DNA of 64,000 nucleotides from Symsagittifera roscoffensis (GCF_963678635.1 NW_026970886.1:1-64000); one strand, 5' to 3'; numbered from the stretch's first letter, positions 37,360-49,899 are shown. Made by a program: numbers and translations. Notes: generated from the letters alone by a model not told the origin.

Positions 37360-37589
37360 ATGTCAGTTTTGACAGACAAGAGGACGGCGTTGAGTGTTGA
37401 AAAATCGAATGAAAAAATGGGCGATTTAAGAGTCTTCGGCGGGCATAGTTTTGCCATGCCCTCCGTTGACGCTCCGAATGGAGCCGAAGATCGAATTGGA
37501 CCAGGAAATCACGGTGCATTGGGCTTAAACGTAGCTTCATACACACTGCCATCCGTGAGCTACAACACAAACAATTCTGGATCGTCTGG
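37360..37589 (+). CDS. TBC1D12/14: TBC gene exon 1 (start)
   Basis: ATG at 37360 opens 76 codons plus 2 nt, ending at CTGG|GTGAGA. The leftover 2 nt fit exon 2 exactly. Gly/Ser-rich, no domain. The start is the first ATG of the frame; an upstream non-coding exon cannot be excluded. Confidence 0.6.
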
Positions 37590-40500
37590 GTGAGAATCTG
37601 GAACTGCTTTATTTTTGTAAAAAAAAAACGACTCTGTAGGATTTTTTTAAGTTAAGACCATTTATCCACGGGGGAAAGGACCAACACAAGAGCTGTATAG
37701 CTCATCACGGCGAACCGCTGTTGTGCCACTGTTTAAGAACTACATGCAATTTTTTTTTGGTTATTTTTCTGGGCTGGGTAATGTTGCTTCACCCTTAAGC
37801 AACGAGAACAGATCATGGTGGGCCTCGAACATCCAACCTTTCGATTGAGAGGCGGAGACGTAACCACTTCACCACCGCTCCCCCTTTTTGAATATTTCTA
37901 CAAGGGCGGTTTAAAGAGACGGGGGTAATTGGGACGCTCTCACCTGCGAAACGCTCCTTCCCCTCTTGTAGAATTATACAATAATTGGTTTTATCGGTCA
38001 GGTGAAAATTAATCTTAACACCATGAGGTGTAAGATACTATTAGGGAGGAGGATGCGCCGTAAAACGTGATTTTGAAACTAAGCCCTCCTAAACCCACTT
38101 TTTGGGAAGTTTTTGTAAACGAAGGGTACAACTATGTGATCGTACTTTGAAACATCCACCCTCTTGCGAAAGTCTCAGTTTAGCTCCTTTAATCACAGAT
38201 GCTTAGCTCACAAATGTGGACAATTAGCAAGTTTAGAAAATGGCAGCGCAGTGACACTTTTTCGGAAGAAATTGTCTTTCAGTGTGTGGAATCGAAAACC
38301 ATCATACTTACCTTTTCCAAGAACTTCAATACGTTCGACAGTTTAGAGGGCTGAACACTGTTGAGGGCTGAAATCTGAACATTTGGATGATTTGTCTCTG
38401 AGAGGAGACATTTCGGTAGTTAAGATTATTGCGGCGAAATCAATGCGGAGAGGAGTTCAATTATTTTTCATTCTTGCTAATCATCCGTCAGATATAAATT
38501 ATAACTCGCTTCCCGGGTTGTTATGGATAGAGAATTTTATTAAAAGCATCACTTGTCGTCCATGACTCTGTAAACCGAGAAAGTGCTTCGTGCTTAATAG
38601 TAGACACTCTCAGGTGCTTAATTGTCGGGAACTCGAGGATCGAACCAGAGACTGGTCGCGTCCACGATTTCAGGCTAGTAAGAGGAATACGGAGTATTTC
38701 AAAAATCTGACAAACGTTTTTGTCTCTCATACTAGTCTTTATAATGGCTTTGCTATAAAAATTGATTTGAATTCAATATCTTGGAAGTTTTCAAATAATA
38801 ATACCCTCCCTGGATAAATAGTTTGGTGGATAGGTAATTATGACCCCTCCCCAATAATTAAGCACCTGAAATTAATCAAAGGTATTTCAATTTGAAAATA
38901 TAAGCAAGCAAGGTTTCTTGCTAGCTTATATTTTGACCCCTAGGTAATTATGACCCTTCCCCCAATAATTAAGCACCTGAGAGTAATCAAAGGTATTTTA
39001 TTTAGACAATATAAGCTAGCAAGCTTTCTTGAACAAAGTTTGGCCAAAGTGGCGACACTCGTTTTAAACTGCATCATGATGTTGGAGAAACTCTTAGTGG
39101 TTAAACTGCAGTCTAGACGCGGTTTAATCATGACGTAAGACAATGTGATGTTGCTTTCTAAAATGATCGTCAAATTATATATACTGTTGTATGTTTAGCT
39201 TCTGTGACGCAAGCTCTACTGTCGAATTTATGACCAGTGCAACATGTTCGTCCTACAGCATTTCAATATCATCTAGTCGAAGCAACAGTTTCTCGAATGA
39301 CCACGAAGACAACTCCTCACTCTCCTGTTACTCCACAGCCAATCACCTCCCTCAACAAATCAGCTGCGCGTCTGATCACACCAACGCAAACATAGTGGGA
39401 AGTTCAGGCGCGAGGGTTATTTTAGTACCGGATGCAGAGACACTTCGTGTGAGTCATGGTGCCCCAAAGAAAACGACTGGACCAGTCGATATGCTAATCA
39501 GCAAAATTGCCAAATTTTCTCTGAGTAGTAAGTGGACTCTTTTATCATTACCAGATGTGAGTAGGAAAACATCTTATGCGGCTTACTAAGTGAGATAGTT
39601 TCGTAAATATTTTTCTTGAATATTGTCTCTCGATGCTTCGATTGCAGTTAATTTTGAAAGTGAGGCTTTAGTTACTTGTGAGAGCAATTGAAGTGTTAAT
39701 TTGATGATTCGAAAACTAGCCTATCCTTTTTACCCTTGCGATTCTCTTCAGTTAATTTTTTGTAGTCGAATAAATTTATTGAAAAGTTGTGCATTTTTTC
39801 AGATTCGTATTTCCGTTTTTAAGAGTCGACTTCACTTTATTTCCTCCACAGTCGAACATCGAAAGTGTAAAGATCACGAAAAACGTGATCAAATTCTAGT
39901 TTCGAAATTGAAATTTAATTTTCAGTTTTCCCACCAAATAATAATCTTACTTATTGATCCATTTTTCTCAATGTGGGTTATTTTCATCAAAACAAGTGCA
40001 ATTGTAAATTGTTTTATAAATTTAAAGAGCTTTAAGGGTATCTATTTTGTTGAAATTCGAAAGTTGAAATTTTTTCAAAAAACAGCAAGTTTTTAAAATG
40101 CCATTTATCTGTTACGATTATCGGCTTACTTTTTCAAGCATTTTATTCTGTTTTGATCAGACTTACTTTAATTGAAACTTTAAAAGTTTACCTGGTCTGA
40201 TTTTGAAAAAAAAAAAATCAGAACAGATGGGTCGTGAAAACGTTCAAAAAGTTTTAATCTCCGTTTTTTTTCATGACAGCAGTTATTTAGTCGACTCAGC
40301 AGGAATCAACTCAAAGTTTGTTGATTTAATTGCATCTCGGTTATTGATCCTCACTGCTTTTTAAAGCTGTTTTGAACATCATCTGGTACAAACATGAAGT
40401 TTTTGTAGGTTAATTTTTTCGATTATATTTTTTCAACTCGCTTAGCCTGTGTTAATTATCTATACCTTTATAAACTTTTTTCCTTAGTCGACTGACAACT

Positions 40501-43500
40501 AAAGCTTTCAAGCATTCATTTTTTTCGGACTCTTCATGATGTTGGAACCATGACGTAGGATGTTTTTTTATCTATATAACTTTCAGGGAAAGCTTCTGGG
40601 GAGCAGATCAAGCGGGGTATCGAATTAAAGCCCGATTGTTTGTCATTCCGATTCCAAAAAAAATCATCAAAGTCTCCTTGTCAAAAAAAATTGATCTGAT
40701 TTGGTGTTTTTGAGTTTAGCTCCCATGACCAACTTATCATCTATTTCTTTTGCAATATTTCCGTTTTTCTTACCACAGGTTTGCAATCTAGTTCAATTAG
40801 CTCCCAATTGGCTTATTATCGATGTAAGCAAAATAACATCTGTTGTGTAAGTGAGTCTTGAAAAACAAGATTTCACCCTGTTTTTCTCGATAAATTTTTG
40901 AAAGTTATTTGATATCTTAGTCAAGACTAGAAGAGTTCTCAAATGATACCGCAGTCGATGCCATGTGAGTTATTGGGTAAAACTTTGGTTTGTGTGACGT
41001 AAAACACTTGGGAGCTTAATTCATTGTTAAAACTGTTTTTGATGGCTACCGACATTACCTTTTTTGCTTGATTTAATCTTCTTGTTCTTTACACAAGCAT
41101 AGCTTGTGTTATAGTGTGAACTATTTTTTTTTCAACCTAAGTCGCAAATATTGTAGCGATAAAATGTGTTCATTTTGAAAGTGTTAATTTTGATCAATAC
41201 CAGCTATTAAGTACGGCCAATGCTAAGGATATTAACACCGACTATTTTTGTTCCGACTTTCGTAAGGAAAGTAACGGAATAATTGTGCCCGGGGTGGGTT
41301 TTTTTCTTCAGACAAATTTCGACTTTTAACTAGCCATTCTTGACGGAATTGTTTTAATATCATTCAAAAGGTATTGTTGTCCTGAGCTTTAATTTGAAAA
41401 GATATTTATCCTGTGATCATTTTTCGTAAAGTTATGGGGGTTTAAAATTTGCCGTTTTGGTCAATTTGGGAAAATTAATGCGCGATATATTTCGCGCATC
41501 AAAATTTATCACAGTTTATATGGCTGGGGGGATGATTTTCATAAAAATCTCAAATTTAAAACTAAAAAAAAAGCTCTTTCTATTTTAATTACTGTTTAAT
41601 TTTTTCATGTTATTACTGCTTCATAAACCTTAAAAGGCGGTCGGATCATTCAGGGCATCGCCCTGATACGAACAGTCTTGTTTAGTGATTTTAATCAATC
41701 ACATCGCTAGCAATACGACTCTGTAAACTTAGGCTCTGTAAAGACTTTCAAATTTGATTGCTGAATAAAGTCAGAAATTCCATATTCCCTTCTTAAATTT
41801 ATTTTCCCTTTTAATAAGATTTTTTCTCTGATTATAATTTCTTTTCGTTTAGTAAATAGTTGGAACAGAACCTAAGTTTCTGTTCCGACTCCGCGAGAAA
41901 ATTACAGAATCTTTGTGCACGGTCCAGTTTTTCTTCACGCAAACTTATAAAATTTGATTAAAATTTCTGGAGCAAAGTTTTACTCATTCTGTTTTTCCCA
42001 GTATCGTTATCGGTCATATTTTTGCCTCTGCATGGGAAGAGCTACTTGGCCTCTGTGTCTTATTTTTAGCAAGCATTTAGACAATATTGCCTATGTGCAA
42101 ACCTCAATCTGTTTTATGGATGCATTGAGTGATATAATTTTGCATTTTGAAGGAAGTGACGGAATATTTGTGCTCTGGGTGTTTTTTCTCCAGACAAGTT
42201 TCGATTTTGTAACTAGTTTTTTGGGCGGGTTTTTTGTGCCATCTGCAACTTTTTGCCCAAAGCTCAAAATGAAAAAGAAATGTCACAGACAATTAGTTCT
42301 AAAGTCAAGGGGTCTTGAATTTAACACTAATTTCACGGTTACATATCATTTAGATTCAAGTCAAATTGTTCCTACCCTACTGGTCCTGCTCCAACTTTTC
42401 CTATGCCATCATGTCCCAGATAATGAAGATATAAAATTTGCCCAAGATTTTTGAAATCCTTGTAGAACATAGAGCCGGCTTAAAGATAAAAGCTACTTTT
42501 TCGACTCTTTTGATGACTGACACTTTTCGATAAAAATAGATCAATTTGAAAAAACTGGATTGCTAAATTTTCTTCTGCTCAATTTTGGTATTCATTTAAA
42601 GAAAATGGAGGGTGTTTAGCGTTCAGTTGTTATAGGTGCCGGCCTCCTATCGAGCATCCAACAGGATTTAAATTATGTGATATCATTTTCATTGCAGTTT
42701 AAGCAAATTTTAACATATTCCAGAAAATTTGAACAAGTGCTATTTCAGGTTAATTTTCGAAAAACTCCTTAGATGTTCGTTTGAATGTCATTTTTTTTGC
42801 TTGAATCAGAATGCACAGCTGATATAGCAATTGAATAGGATTTAAGCTCGGAGATTTTGATTACATTTGTGAAGTGCTTACAAAATTTTGCAAAAAATGT
42901 AAGTTTTATTTACTCCTTTTGGTTCAATTCATTGACTTTAAATTTTCAGCGAAGTATGGCGTGGAAGACTGGGGACTGCATATTTTTCTTTTCTAAGAGG
43001 CACCAAAGAATGCACTCATACGACATAATATAAACATGGGAACTTCGCTTGTAATTCAGAAACTCTCACAAAATGGAATCCCGATATCTTTTTTTTGCAG
43101 TTTCCTAGTGCTATTTTTGACCATTTTTTTAATTTGGAAATGCGGCTTTGCCTCTGTTCCTTAATTATAACGACTGCTGTGTTCGGACCATTTTGTGCTT
43201 CTTGCACAGAAATTGGCTAATTTTTTAAATTATTTTGAAGATGAGTGAAGTTATCGCAATTCATGTTTCTTCTGTTTTCAGCCTCGCCTCCAGGCGGTCT
43301 GGCCAAGAGCCAAAGTTCCAATGCCCTCTACCCTTCTCAGCAAGAGAACTGCACGACGTGCCAAACTGAATCTCGGAAAAGTGACACACTGACATCCTAC
43401 CCATCGTCTACCCTCTACACGCAGCAAAGGTCAGGCAGTCCGAACTTGAAGGCGAAACCAGACCTGAACAACCAAGTGGCTCTCCTAACTGCCTCCTCAA

Positions 43501-45192
43501 CTCAAGCTTTAATACTTGAAAATCGACCAGAAAATTTACCTCAAAAAGATCCAAAGGAAGCTAAGAAACACCTGGAGCAGTACCGGTCACTTCTGGAAGA
43601 GCAGAAGAAACGAGAACTGGATAAACAGAAAAGTTTGCAGAAGAAATTCCAAAAGCGATGTAAATTTGCAGACGATATGTCTCAACTGCAGTCTGTGTGG
43701 CTCAATGACGTCATTCCAAATTGGAGTGAACTGAGAAGTTCACGACGGGTCAGAGATATGTGGTGGTTAGGAGTGCCCCCAAAAGTCAGGGCTAAACTAT
43801 GGCCCCTAGCTATAGGAAACTGTCTTAATATAACCCCCGAGCTTTTTGACAGCCTGAGCTCCAAGTCAGTCGAGTTAATTAACCTGTTTAGTAGTAATAG
43901 TGATCAACAATCTAATTGTAATGGCTCATTGACAGAAAGTCATTTGAGTAAACGAAGAGCTTCTGAAGACGTTATCGGTTTGATCAAATTAGACGTGTCG
44001 AGGACGTTTGTCCGTTACAAAATGTTCCAAGAAGACCCCTTCTATAGAGAATCGCTACAGAAGCTTCTGGCTATTTTCGTGTGCTACAGACATGACATTA
44101 GCTACATCCAGGTTTGTCCTCAATTTTTTTTTGATTTTTTGAAAGTTTCTTAATTTTTCAATTAATTTTCTTGGTTTTTCCCATTGTTTCTTGAATGTTT
44201 AAGAACAGCTTACAATTTTAGTATAGATGTAATAAAGGGATCGGTTTTTGGGACAATGATGGAGAATTGCGTTGCGTTGCAGTTTATATCTGAAATTTCA
44301 GGCGAAACCTCGAATTTTTCTTTTTCACTCAGTGGTGGTATGAGTCGCTTTTTTCATGATACTTTTGTACCTGCAGGTAGGGAGTAGTATTTGTTTCAAT
44401 GTGAGGCACTTAGCATTGTAACAAGTCGTTCACTTAAAGATAGTCAGATTGTGTATTCGGTCACCTGTCATGGCAATGATAGTGTGTGAGAACGAGCTCT
44501 CACTTGACCTCTAGCTTCAGGTCCACCACAGCTTGGCCAATTGCGGCTGCAATAGTTTATCTCGTGAAAAATTTAGACGCACTTGAATGTCTAAGCCTTT
44601 CATAGGAAACAAATTTCTTTCATAGGAAACAAGTTTTATGTCTTCATGTTGCTATATGTTTGTTTAGGGCATGAATAGCATAGCTGCCGTGCTGCTGCTA
44701 AACATGGACCTCGAACCTGCTTTCATCTGCTTTGCCAACCTGATCAACCGCTCAATCCTCATGAACTTCTTTGCCCTCCGATTGGACAAAATAAACCACT
44801 ATTACAGACTGTTTCACTTCTTCTTCGCGGAGAACTTAGCCAAACTTTGCAATCATTTCACGAATATCGAACTCACCCCTAAGTTCTACCTTATGCAGTG
44901 GATCCTCTCACTTTTCAGTAATGTTTTGCCATTGGACATATCTAGTCGTATTTGGGACGTGTACCTGCTAGACGGTGATATTTTCCTATTTAGAGCAGCC
45001 CTTGGTCTCTTGAAGTATTTCGAAGAGGACTTGATGAAAATATCGGATTTCACAGAAGTCGCTCAATTTTTCCACAAGATGCCAGATGACATTGATGTGG
45101 AAAAACTGTTTGCATTGATCAGATCAATTTCACTGTCAAGAAATAAGTTCAGAAAATACTGCGAAAAATTCATAGACTCGACGAACGGTTAA
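37360..45192 (+). CDS. TBC1D12/14: TBC1D12/TBC1D14-type Rab GTPase-activating protein (multi-exon)
   Basis: A spliced gene whose product would stimulate GTP hydrolysis by Rab proteins; vertebrate TBC1D14 and TBC1D12 act in endosome and autophagy traffic. Supported exons: 37360-37589, 39199-39556, 43282-44111 and 44668-45192. The N-terminal part is Ser-rich and disordered. Exon 43282-44111 has the family segment TQALILENRPENLP followed by a charged helix, then the TBC start (RDMWWLGVPPKVRAKLW). The two catalytic fingers are present: IKLDVSRTF (IxxDxxR) and YIQG (YxQ), split by the last intron. The final exon completes the TBC domain (IWDVYLLDG near its middle). Exon 1-2 and last-intron phases agree; between 39556 and 43282 a phase mismatch shows at least one exon is missing from this model. 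A candidate is 40779-40823. One gene for the TBC1D12/14 pair is usual in invertebrates. Confidence 0.88.
37780..37884 (-). mobile_element. tRNA-derived SINE-like element in intron 1
   Basis: On the - strand GGGGGAGCGGTGGTGAAGTGG begins a tRNA-like head with an A-box-like GTGGTGAAGTGGTTA and a B-box-like GATGTTCGAGGCC about 45 nt later. It looks Ser/Leu-tRNA-derived. The tail limits are unclear and no duplication was identified. Confidence 0.5.
38606..38984. mobile_element. 379-bp inverted-repeat (MITE-like) element
   Basis: Left arm ACTCTCAGGTGCTTAATT... (38606-38629) and right arm ...AATTAAGCACCTGAGAGT (38961-38984) are inverted repeats matching at 22 of 24 positions. The right end is preceded by a tandem partner at 38831-38940, so the arm sequence also occurs near 38860. 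No coding capacity. Confidence 0.55.
38831..39035 (+). repeat. 110-bp tandem duplication
   Basis: TAGGTAATTATGACCC starts at 38831 and again at 38941. The two copies share the AATTAAGCACCTGA arm and the ATATAAGC..GCAAG..TTTCTTG block. The duplication overlaps the right end of the MITE-like element. Confidence 0.75.
39199..39556 (+). CDS. TBC1D12/14: TBC gene exon 2
   Basis: Acceptor ATGTTTAG and donor CAGAT|GTGAGT. The exon is open across 358 nt in the frame set by exon 1. It encodes a Ser-rich stretch, then a segment with GPVDMLISKIAKFSLSSKW, comparable in place to the pre-TBC amphipathic segment of TBC1D12/14 proteins. Confidence 0.6.
40779..40823 (+). CDS. Possible small TBC gene exon
   Basis: TTTTTCTTACCACAG| at its start and GAT|GTAAGC at its end bound a 45-nt open stretch in phase 0 with exon 2. 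Adding it does not cure the phase mismatch with exon 43282-44111, so it is only a candidate and another exon would still be missing. Confidence 0.25.
41251..42215 (+). repeat. Three diverged copies of an intronic repeat
   Basis: TTCCGACT...ACGGAAT...TTGTGCCCGG...TTCTTCAGACAAATTTCGA at 41251-41330 recurs in diverged form at 41882-41950 and 42150-42215. Family unknown; no duplication or terminal repeat identified. Confidence 0.5.
43282..44111 (+). CDS. TBC1D12/14: TBC gene exon with N-terminal half of TBC domain
   Basis: Acceptor CTTCTGTTTTCAG, donor ATCCAG|GTTTGT, phase 0 at the 3' side. Encodes the conserved LENRPENLP segment, a Lys/Glu-rich helix and the TBC domain up to the YIQ finger, including the arginine finger in IKLDVSRTF. 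Confidence 0.9.
44668..45192 (+). CDS. TBC1D12/14: TBC gene terminal exon
   Basis: Acceptor TTTGTTTAG then GGCATGAATAGC continues the YIQ-G finger in phase. Completes the TBC domain and ends with a short polar tail at TAA 45190-45192. Confidence 0.92.
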   Translation, partial: GMNSIAAVLLLNMDLEPAFICFANLINRSILMNFFALRLDKINHYYRLFHFFFAENLAKLCNHFTNIELTPKFYLMQWILSLFSNVLPLDISSRIWDVYLLDGDIFLFRAALGLLKYFEEDLMKISDFTEVAQFFHKMPDDIDVEKLFALIRSISLSRNKFRKYCEKFIDSTNG

Positions 45193-46312
45193 ATGTTCTT
45201 TCCAATTAACTCAGGCATTCAAATCGCTAAAGTCTACTTGGTGTAAACGAGCAAAATCTATTTGTTATATAATAGCCTCTATGTATTTGTTGAAGCGATC
45301 ATATTTTCAAAGCCTCAGAACATTATCATAAAGGAAGTTTTTGAGTGATTATTTTTGTACTTAAATTCATCGAGTTTCCCCCAAATTCTAGTTGTAGATT
45401 TACCTGAAGAGAGTTACTAACTACTTAGCTAATTTCTATCGCATCATGCAGTATATACATAAACGTGCTACTAGTTCTTAAAGCTTCGTAGCTATAAATG
45501 TCAAATAAATTATTTTTTCATATTTGTTTCCTGGCAATGAGTGAGAGCAATGCGGATTAAATATCAATGAGCGAATTGATTAATCAATAGTTTAGGACGT
45601 GGTATTCTTAGCGTTCCGTTTTTCAGGAAGTCATCAAAAATCAGAAATAGCGCGAAAAAGTGATTCACTCTGTTTCAAATGTGGGTTTCAGATTTTATAG
45701 CGGAATAAAAAGTTTATCTCTTATTCAATTTTTCTAAATTCTTTTTCGGTAATTTTTTTTGCATTACATTTTGCAAAAACTAATTGCATTGCATTAACTC
45801 TAAATCAATTGAACTTGAGGGAAAAAGCGTTTTAATTTTTAAAGATTTTCACAGCATTTGAATCTGCAGTTTGTCGTAGAAAGTTGTTTGAATCAGCCTT
45901 GTATCATTGAAATTCACTGCAAATTGTTTTTGGGTTGAGCGCTCTTAAAAAAACACTCCATTATGGTATGGATGAGGTCTCCAAAAAATCAATTGTTGGT
46001 CTCAGGAAATCTTATATATTATTCGAAAATGGTCGGATAGTTTTTGTGTATAAAATGACCCGCTGGATAGTTTCAAAAAACCACAAGGATCCGCAACAAG
46101 ATTTCAACCGTAATTTTTCACAAGCGATGAGCGCAGTATATTACTACGAACATTTTTTGTTTCCTAACCTAACTCGCGAATAAAAGTGTTCATTCAAAGT
46201 GTTCAATTATTTGGTGGCAGTTTTGCTATAATTACGATCTGTAGCATTGGAAATTTCATACCAATTGCTTTCTGCTTTATTTGTGGCTAGTATTTGTGAT
46301 GATCAATAAAGC
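45193..46312. other. 3' UTR and intergenic DNA
   Basis: The first 330 bp are probably the 3' UTR of the TBC gene. After that AT-rich sequence; an 82-codon frame at 45935-46183 has no recognisable features and is probably chance. Confidence 0.4.
45504..45509 (+). terminator. Poly(A) signal of the TBC gene
   Basis: AATAAA about 310 nt after the stop, followed by a T-rich stretch (TTATTTTTTCATATTTGTTT). Confidence 0.5.
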
Positions 46313-46398
46313 GTCCGTGGTTCAGTGGTTAGTGCTTGAGATTTGACATCTCTTGGTCGCAATCTGTCGGAGATCGAATCCGAGGCGCCGCCGAGTTT
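46313..46398 (+). mobile_element. tRNA-like sequence (SINE head or tRNA pseudogene)
   Basis: GCGTCCGTGGTTCAGTGGTTAG contains an A-box-like motif, GAGATCGAATCC a B-box-like motif about 50 nt later, with an anticodon-like hairpin GAGA/TCTC between. The long spacer resembles a Ser/Leu-type variable arm. The acceptor arms pair only partly, so a SINE head is more likely than a working tRNA gene. Confidence 0.45.
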
Positions 46399-46611
46399 TA
46401 ACTAATTCTGTATCAAATTATTGTCTGGAATAAACCCAATTTGAGAAAAACGCAGATGAATGTACTGAAAACGCCGTTTTATTTGTTTGTTACACTTGTG
46501 AGAGCTATTTGTAATCAGGAATAGCAAAGCAAATTCATTTTTTTTTTACAGATTTCTCAAAAAAATTTTCCGTGCATTTGCTTTATTATTGAACTGTATC
46601 AAGTTCCAGGA

Positions 46612-46673
46612 TCCGTCTCAGGTAACGCGGATGCTTTTGCGTCCTAAGGTCTTGGGTACGAGTCCGGGTCTAA
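46612..46673 (+). mobile_element. Second tRNA-like sequence
   Basis: GTCTCAGGTAACGCGG, a GGATGC/GCGTCC hairpin, and GGGTACGAGTCCGGG (B-box-like) in tRNA order. Probably another SINE head or tRNA pseudogene. Confidence 0.35.
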
Positions 46674-48584
46674 GTTTTTATTCAGTACGTATATTACCAA
46701 TAACCTTCACTTAATTTAATTTGGAACGCTGAAGAGTAATGCACGAAGTGAAGACTTGTATATAGGACTTGCTCTTTTTTTTCTTCAGGAAAAAGTCTTA
46801 TTCTTCGATTGGCTATGTGTATAAAAGTCTCTAATAACCACAGATGTGTATTCATACACATTGATACATTTATGAATGCACTTAGGAATATATGGACATT
46901 TTGAGTTCAGTTGAAGTTCATCTGCTGAAAGTTACGTAAATAGCACCCTCGAAATACGAACGTGGAAATGGCGCAAAAAAACGTGAACGATTTTTAGTTT
47001 CGAGTTTGTTTTTAAGATTTCCCAGCGGATTGAAAACTTAAATTATTGACCCAATTTTCTCGTTTATGTTGGGTTTATGTTCATGCGCCAATCAGAAATT
47101 CAAAAACTTAAAGGCATCTATTTATTCTTTGAATTTCGAAAGTTGAAAATTTTCAAGAAATTCAGTGTTTTTTTTGTTTACTTGCGTTCATTACTCTTTT
47201 CCAATCTTCGATTGGCTAAGTTGTTGAGTAATTAATAATTTTTTATAAATAAATAGTTGGCATTACACCTAAGTATCAGAAACAGAATTTTCATAGAGAG
47301 CATAAATTGATCCAGAACTCAGCAATTTTCAAGTCTTTCGTACTTATAAAATGGAACGGAGGTAAAAGTATATATGTTTTAAATTGAGAGTCACTGTTCC
47401 GTTGGTATATAATATGAAATTTGAATAAAAAGAATGATATATTAAACAATAAAAGTTCGAATAACAAAATAAAGTTCAAAAAATCATATTAAAAAACAAT
47501 ACTTTCCCTGACACACGTAAGGTCATTTATTAAATATATTTTTCTAATTTTGGTTTAATTTCTGAGCCTTTGAATTTATCGCTTAACCTACCCGTTATTA
47601 AAAAACTGGTAAACAGTCTGGTTTAATTCTACAACGTTGGCTAAAATCTTCCCGTATTTACTCCCCAATAATTTCATGAAATATAACAGGTTGAATATAT
47701 TTTTAAGTTTGAGATCAGTAGATCAATATCTTTCAGGTTATACAAAAGATTTTCTGATGAAGAAATAATTGAAAATTTAGAATTTGTCCGGAAAAAAATA
47801 CATGCTACGATGTATAATAGTATAGTAATTAATTTTTTTGAGCGCTGAAGCCTGACTTCTTTTGATCATTTTTCCTTTGAACTAAACAAAATTTACCAAA
47901 AATTCAGATTAATTTATTGCAAAATACTAGTATTCTTTTTGTATGATTTAAGTTTAAGCGCAGTACTCATCTAGATTTAGACTACTATACGATAATCTAA
48001 AACTTAAAATAAATAGTTTCATTGCTAACACGAGCAGGATATACATCATAAGTCAAAAACAAATAAATTATATTACAAGACTGCTGGCATATCAGGGCGA
48101 ACCCGAGAGTTTTCCGACTAACCTCCAACTGGTTTCGAACAAGTTTTTTGGACTGCCTAAGTTTAATGAAAACTAAAATTGGGATAGAACCTTGTCAACA
48201 ATTGAAATTCTAGAAAAAAATGATATTATCAATTAACTTGCATCCTGAAATGACTCACCCGTTATGCTTACAACAGCATAAACGAAACCTTATACATAAA
48301 ACTAGGATATGTCGGATTGTCAGTTTTCATGTCTTACAAACCTAAAAAATTCAGGCAGAAAAAACTAGCGTTTTTAATATTTTGACGCCAGGGACTTGCT
48401 AACTTGGAAAGAAAAAGTTAACAAATCCGTATATCAGCAATAATAGAATATTCTCAATTAAAGTTGGCATCCGGGCTGGTTTATTTCACCGCTAAAACTA
48501 CTTGTTAAAAAACTAACTAGAGTTGTAACTATCCCAAACTGGCAAAGATCAAAAATCAGAGGTTAAATTTTTTTTAGCTCAGGG
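46674..48584. other. AT-rich intergenic DNA
   Basis: No gene, RNA or clear repeat recognised. Confidence 0.4.
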
Positions 48585-49226
48585 CAGGAGCTGATTTAGG
48601 GGGGAGAGGACGCTTCTCCTGAAGAAATCGACCCCATGCCGACCAAAAGGGTCCCTCTTTGTACTATTTTGAGACATCCATTTTTGGCTGACTGACCTTA
48701 AAATTTTTATAATGGCGTCTTGGGCCCCAAAATATAGTAATTTTGATGGGGGTGCGCGCGCCGAAAAAATGCAATTATTAGGTCAAATTTTTTCAAAAAT
48801 TGCTTAAAAAGCCTTTTAGGCCTGTTTTTTTTTTTTCAAAAATTTGCACCACAAAAACGCGTGTGAATTATGTTGTAAATAAAATATCGATTTATGTATC
48901 TTTTTTTAAGGTCTACCAAAAAAAAATTTCGAGCATCCCCAGAATACCATAAAAACCATATTTTGACCACAATTTTGCACCGCAGGCAGTTTTTGAAAAC
49001 ACAGGCCGAAAAAGCTTTTTCAGGCACTTCTGGAAAATTATGACCACAACATCGGATTTTTTGGAGTGCGCTTCCCCATCAAAATTAGTAAATTTTCTCG
49101 ACTTTAAAAGTTTTAGGGTCTGTCAGCCACAAATGTATATCTCAATTTATTACAAAAGGGAAATTTTTTAGGTCGTCAGGGGGTCAAGTTCCTGGAAAGG
49201 GGTCATCCCCCCTAAATCGGCTGGTG
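48585..49226. mobile_element. hAT-type MITE relative
   Basis: Starts CAGGAGCTGATTTAGG and ends ...CCTAAATCGGCTGGTG, inverted repeats of the same family as the element at 29136. Internal blocks (TTTGTACTATTTTGAGACATCC, GGTCTACC, GCGCTTCCCC) also match. The flanking 8-mers (GCTCAGGG and ATCACGGA) do not match, so an intact insertion is not shown; rearrangement is possible. Confidence 0.6.
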
Positions 49227-49899
49227 ATCACGGACGCATTTAAGCTGGACTGGGATGGAAGTCTGCCCAATCAGCCCTTCACGCTCGACACCCTTACCAG
49301 TGGCTCTTTTTCTGGTGTCTCTAATGATTTCTATATTTGAGAAAAAGCACAAACCAAAGAAAAATTTCAACTGTCCGAAAACAGTATTTGCTGGCTTTCT
49401 TTTCATTTCCCAACTTATGGTTCACACAGATTTTTTAAGAAATTGTAAAACTGTGACAATCTAAAAAAATCAAAATTTTTTTTTGTGAGCATCCACTTCC
49501 TTAGAAAAAAGTTTTTGATTTCCCAAATGGTTCTAAAAATTCTCTAAACATTAATTTTACTCGACTTAAATTGAGCTAAGCATAAATAAGTTTACGGAAG
49601 GGGCCTAAATTGAGAATAAATAAGCGTGCTCGCTCGCCTTACCTCTCGAATTTAGACGGAAAATCAAAAAATTTCAAACCGGTTTTTCCCCGACGACGAA
49701 AAAGTTTTTTCAAAACTTTTAAATGTTCGAATCACAAATGAAAAAAGTTTAATATAAGGTATCCTCAATTTTCTCCGATGATTATTAGTTATAGCTAATT
49801 TTGCGTGAAAAATAAAAAAAAACTGAATACAAAGTTTACCCCTTTTTCAAATGGTCTGAACAAAAAGCCAAAAATTTCAGCAAAAGCCATTATAAACTT
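49227..49899. other. Intergenic DNA between MITE copies
   Basis: No gene supported. Small frames near 49250-49460 lack any recognisable feature. Confidence 0.35.

Noticed and set aside
41954-42454. 166-codon + frame in the TBC intron
   Set aside because: No domain, overlaps a dispersed repeat copy, and lies inside an intron without splice-site support.
45935-46183. 82-codon frame downstream of the TBC gene
   Set aside because: No recognisable features; AT-rich context makes such frames common.
46313-46398. Functional tRNA gene
   Set aside because: A and B boxes are present but the acceptor arms pair poorly; a SINE head or pseudogene is more likely.
48577-49234. Intact hAT insertion with target duplication at the MITE of 48585-49226
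   Set aside because: The flanking 8-mers GCTCAGGG and ATCACGGA do not match.
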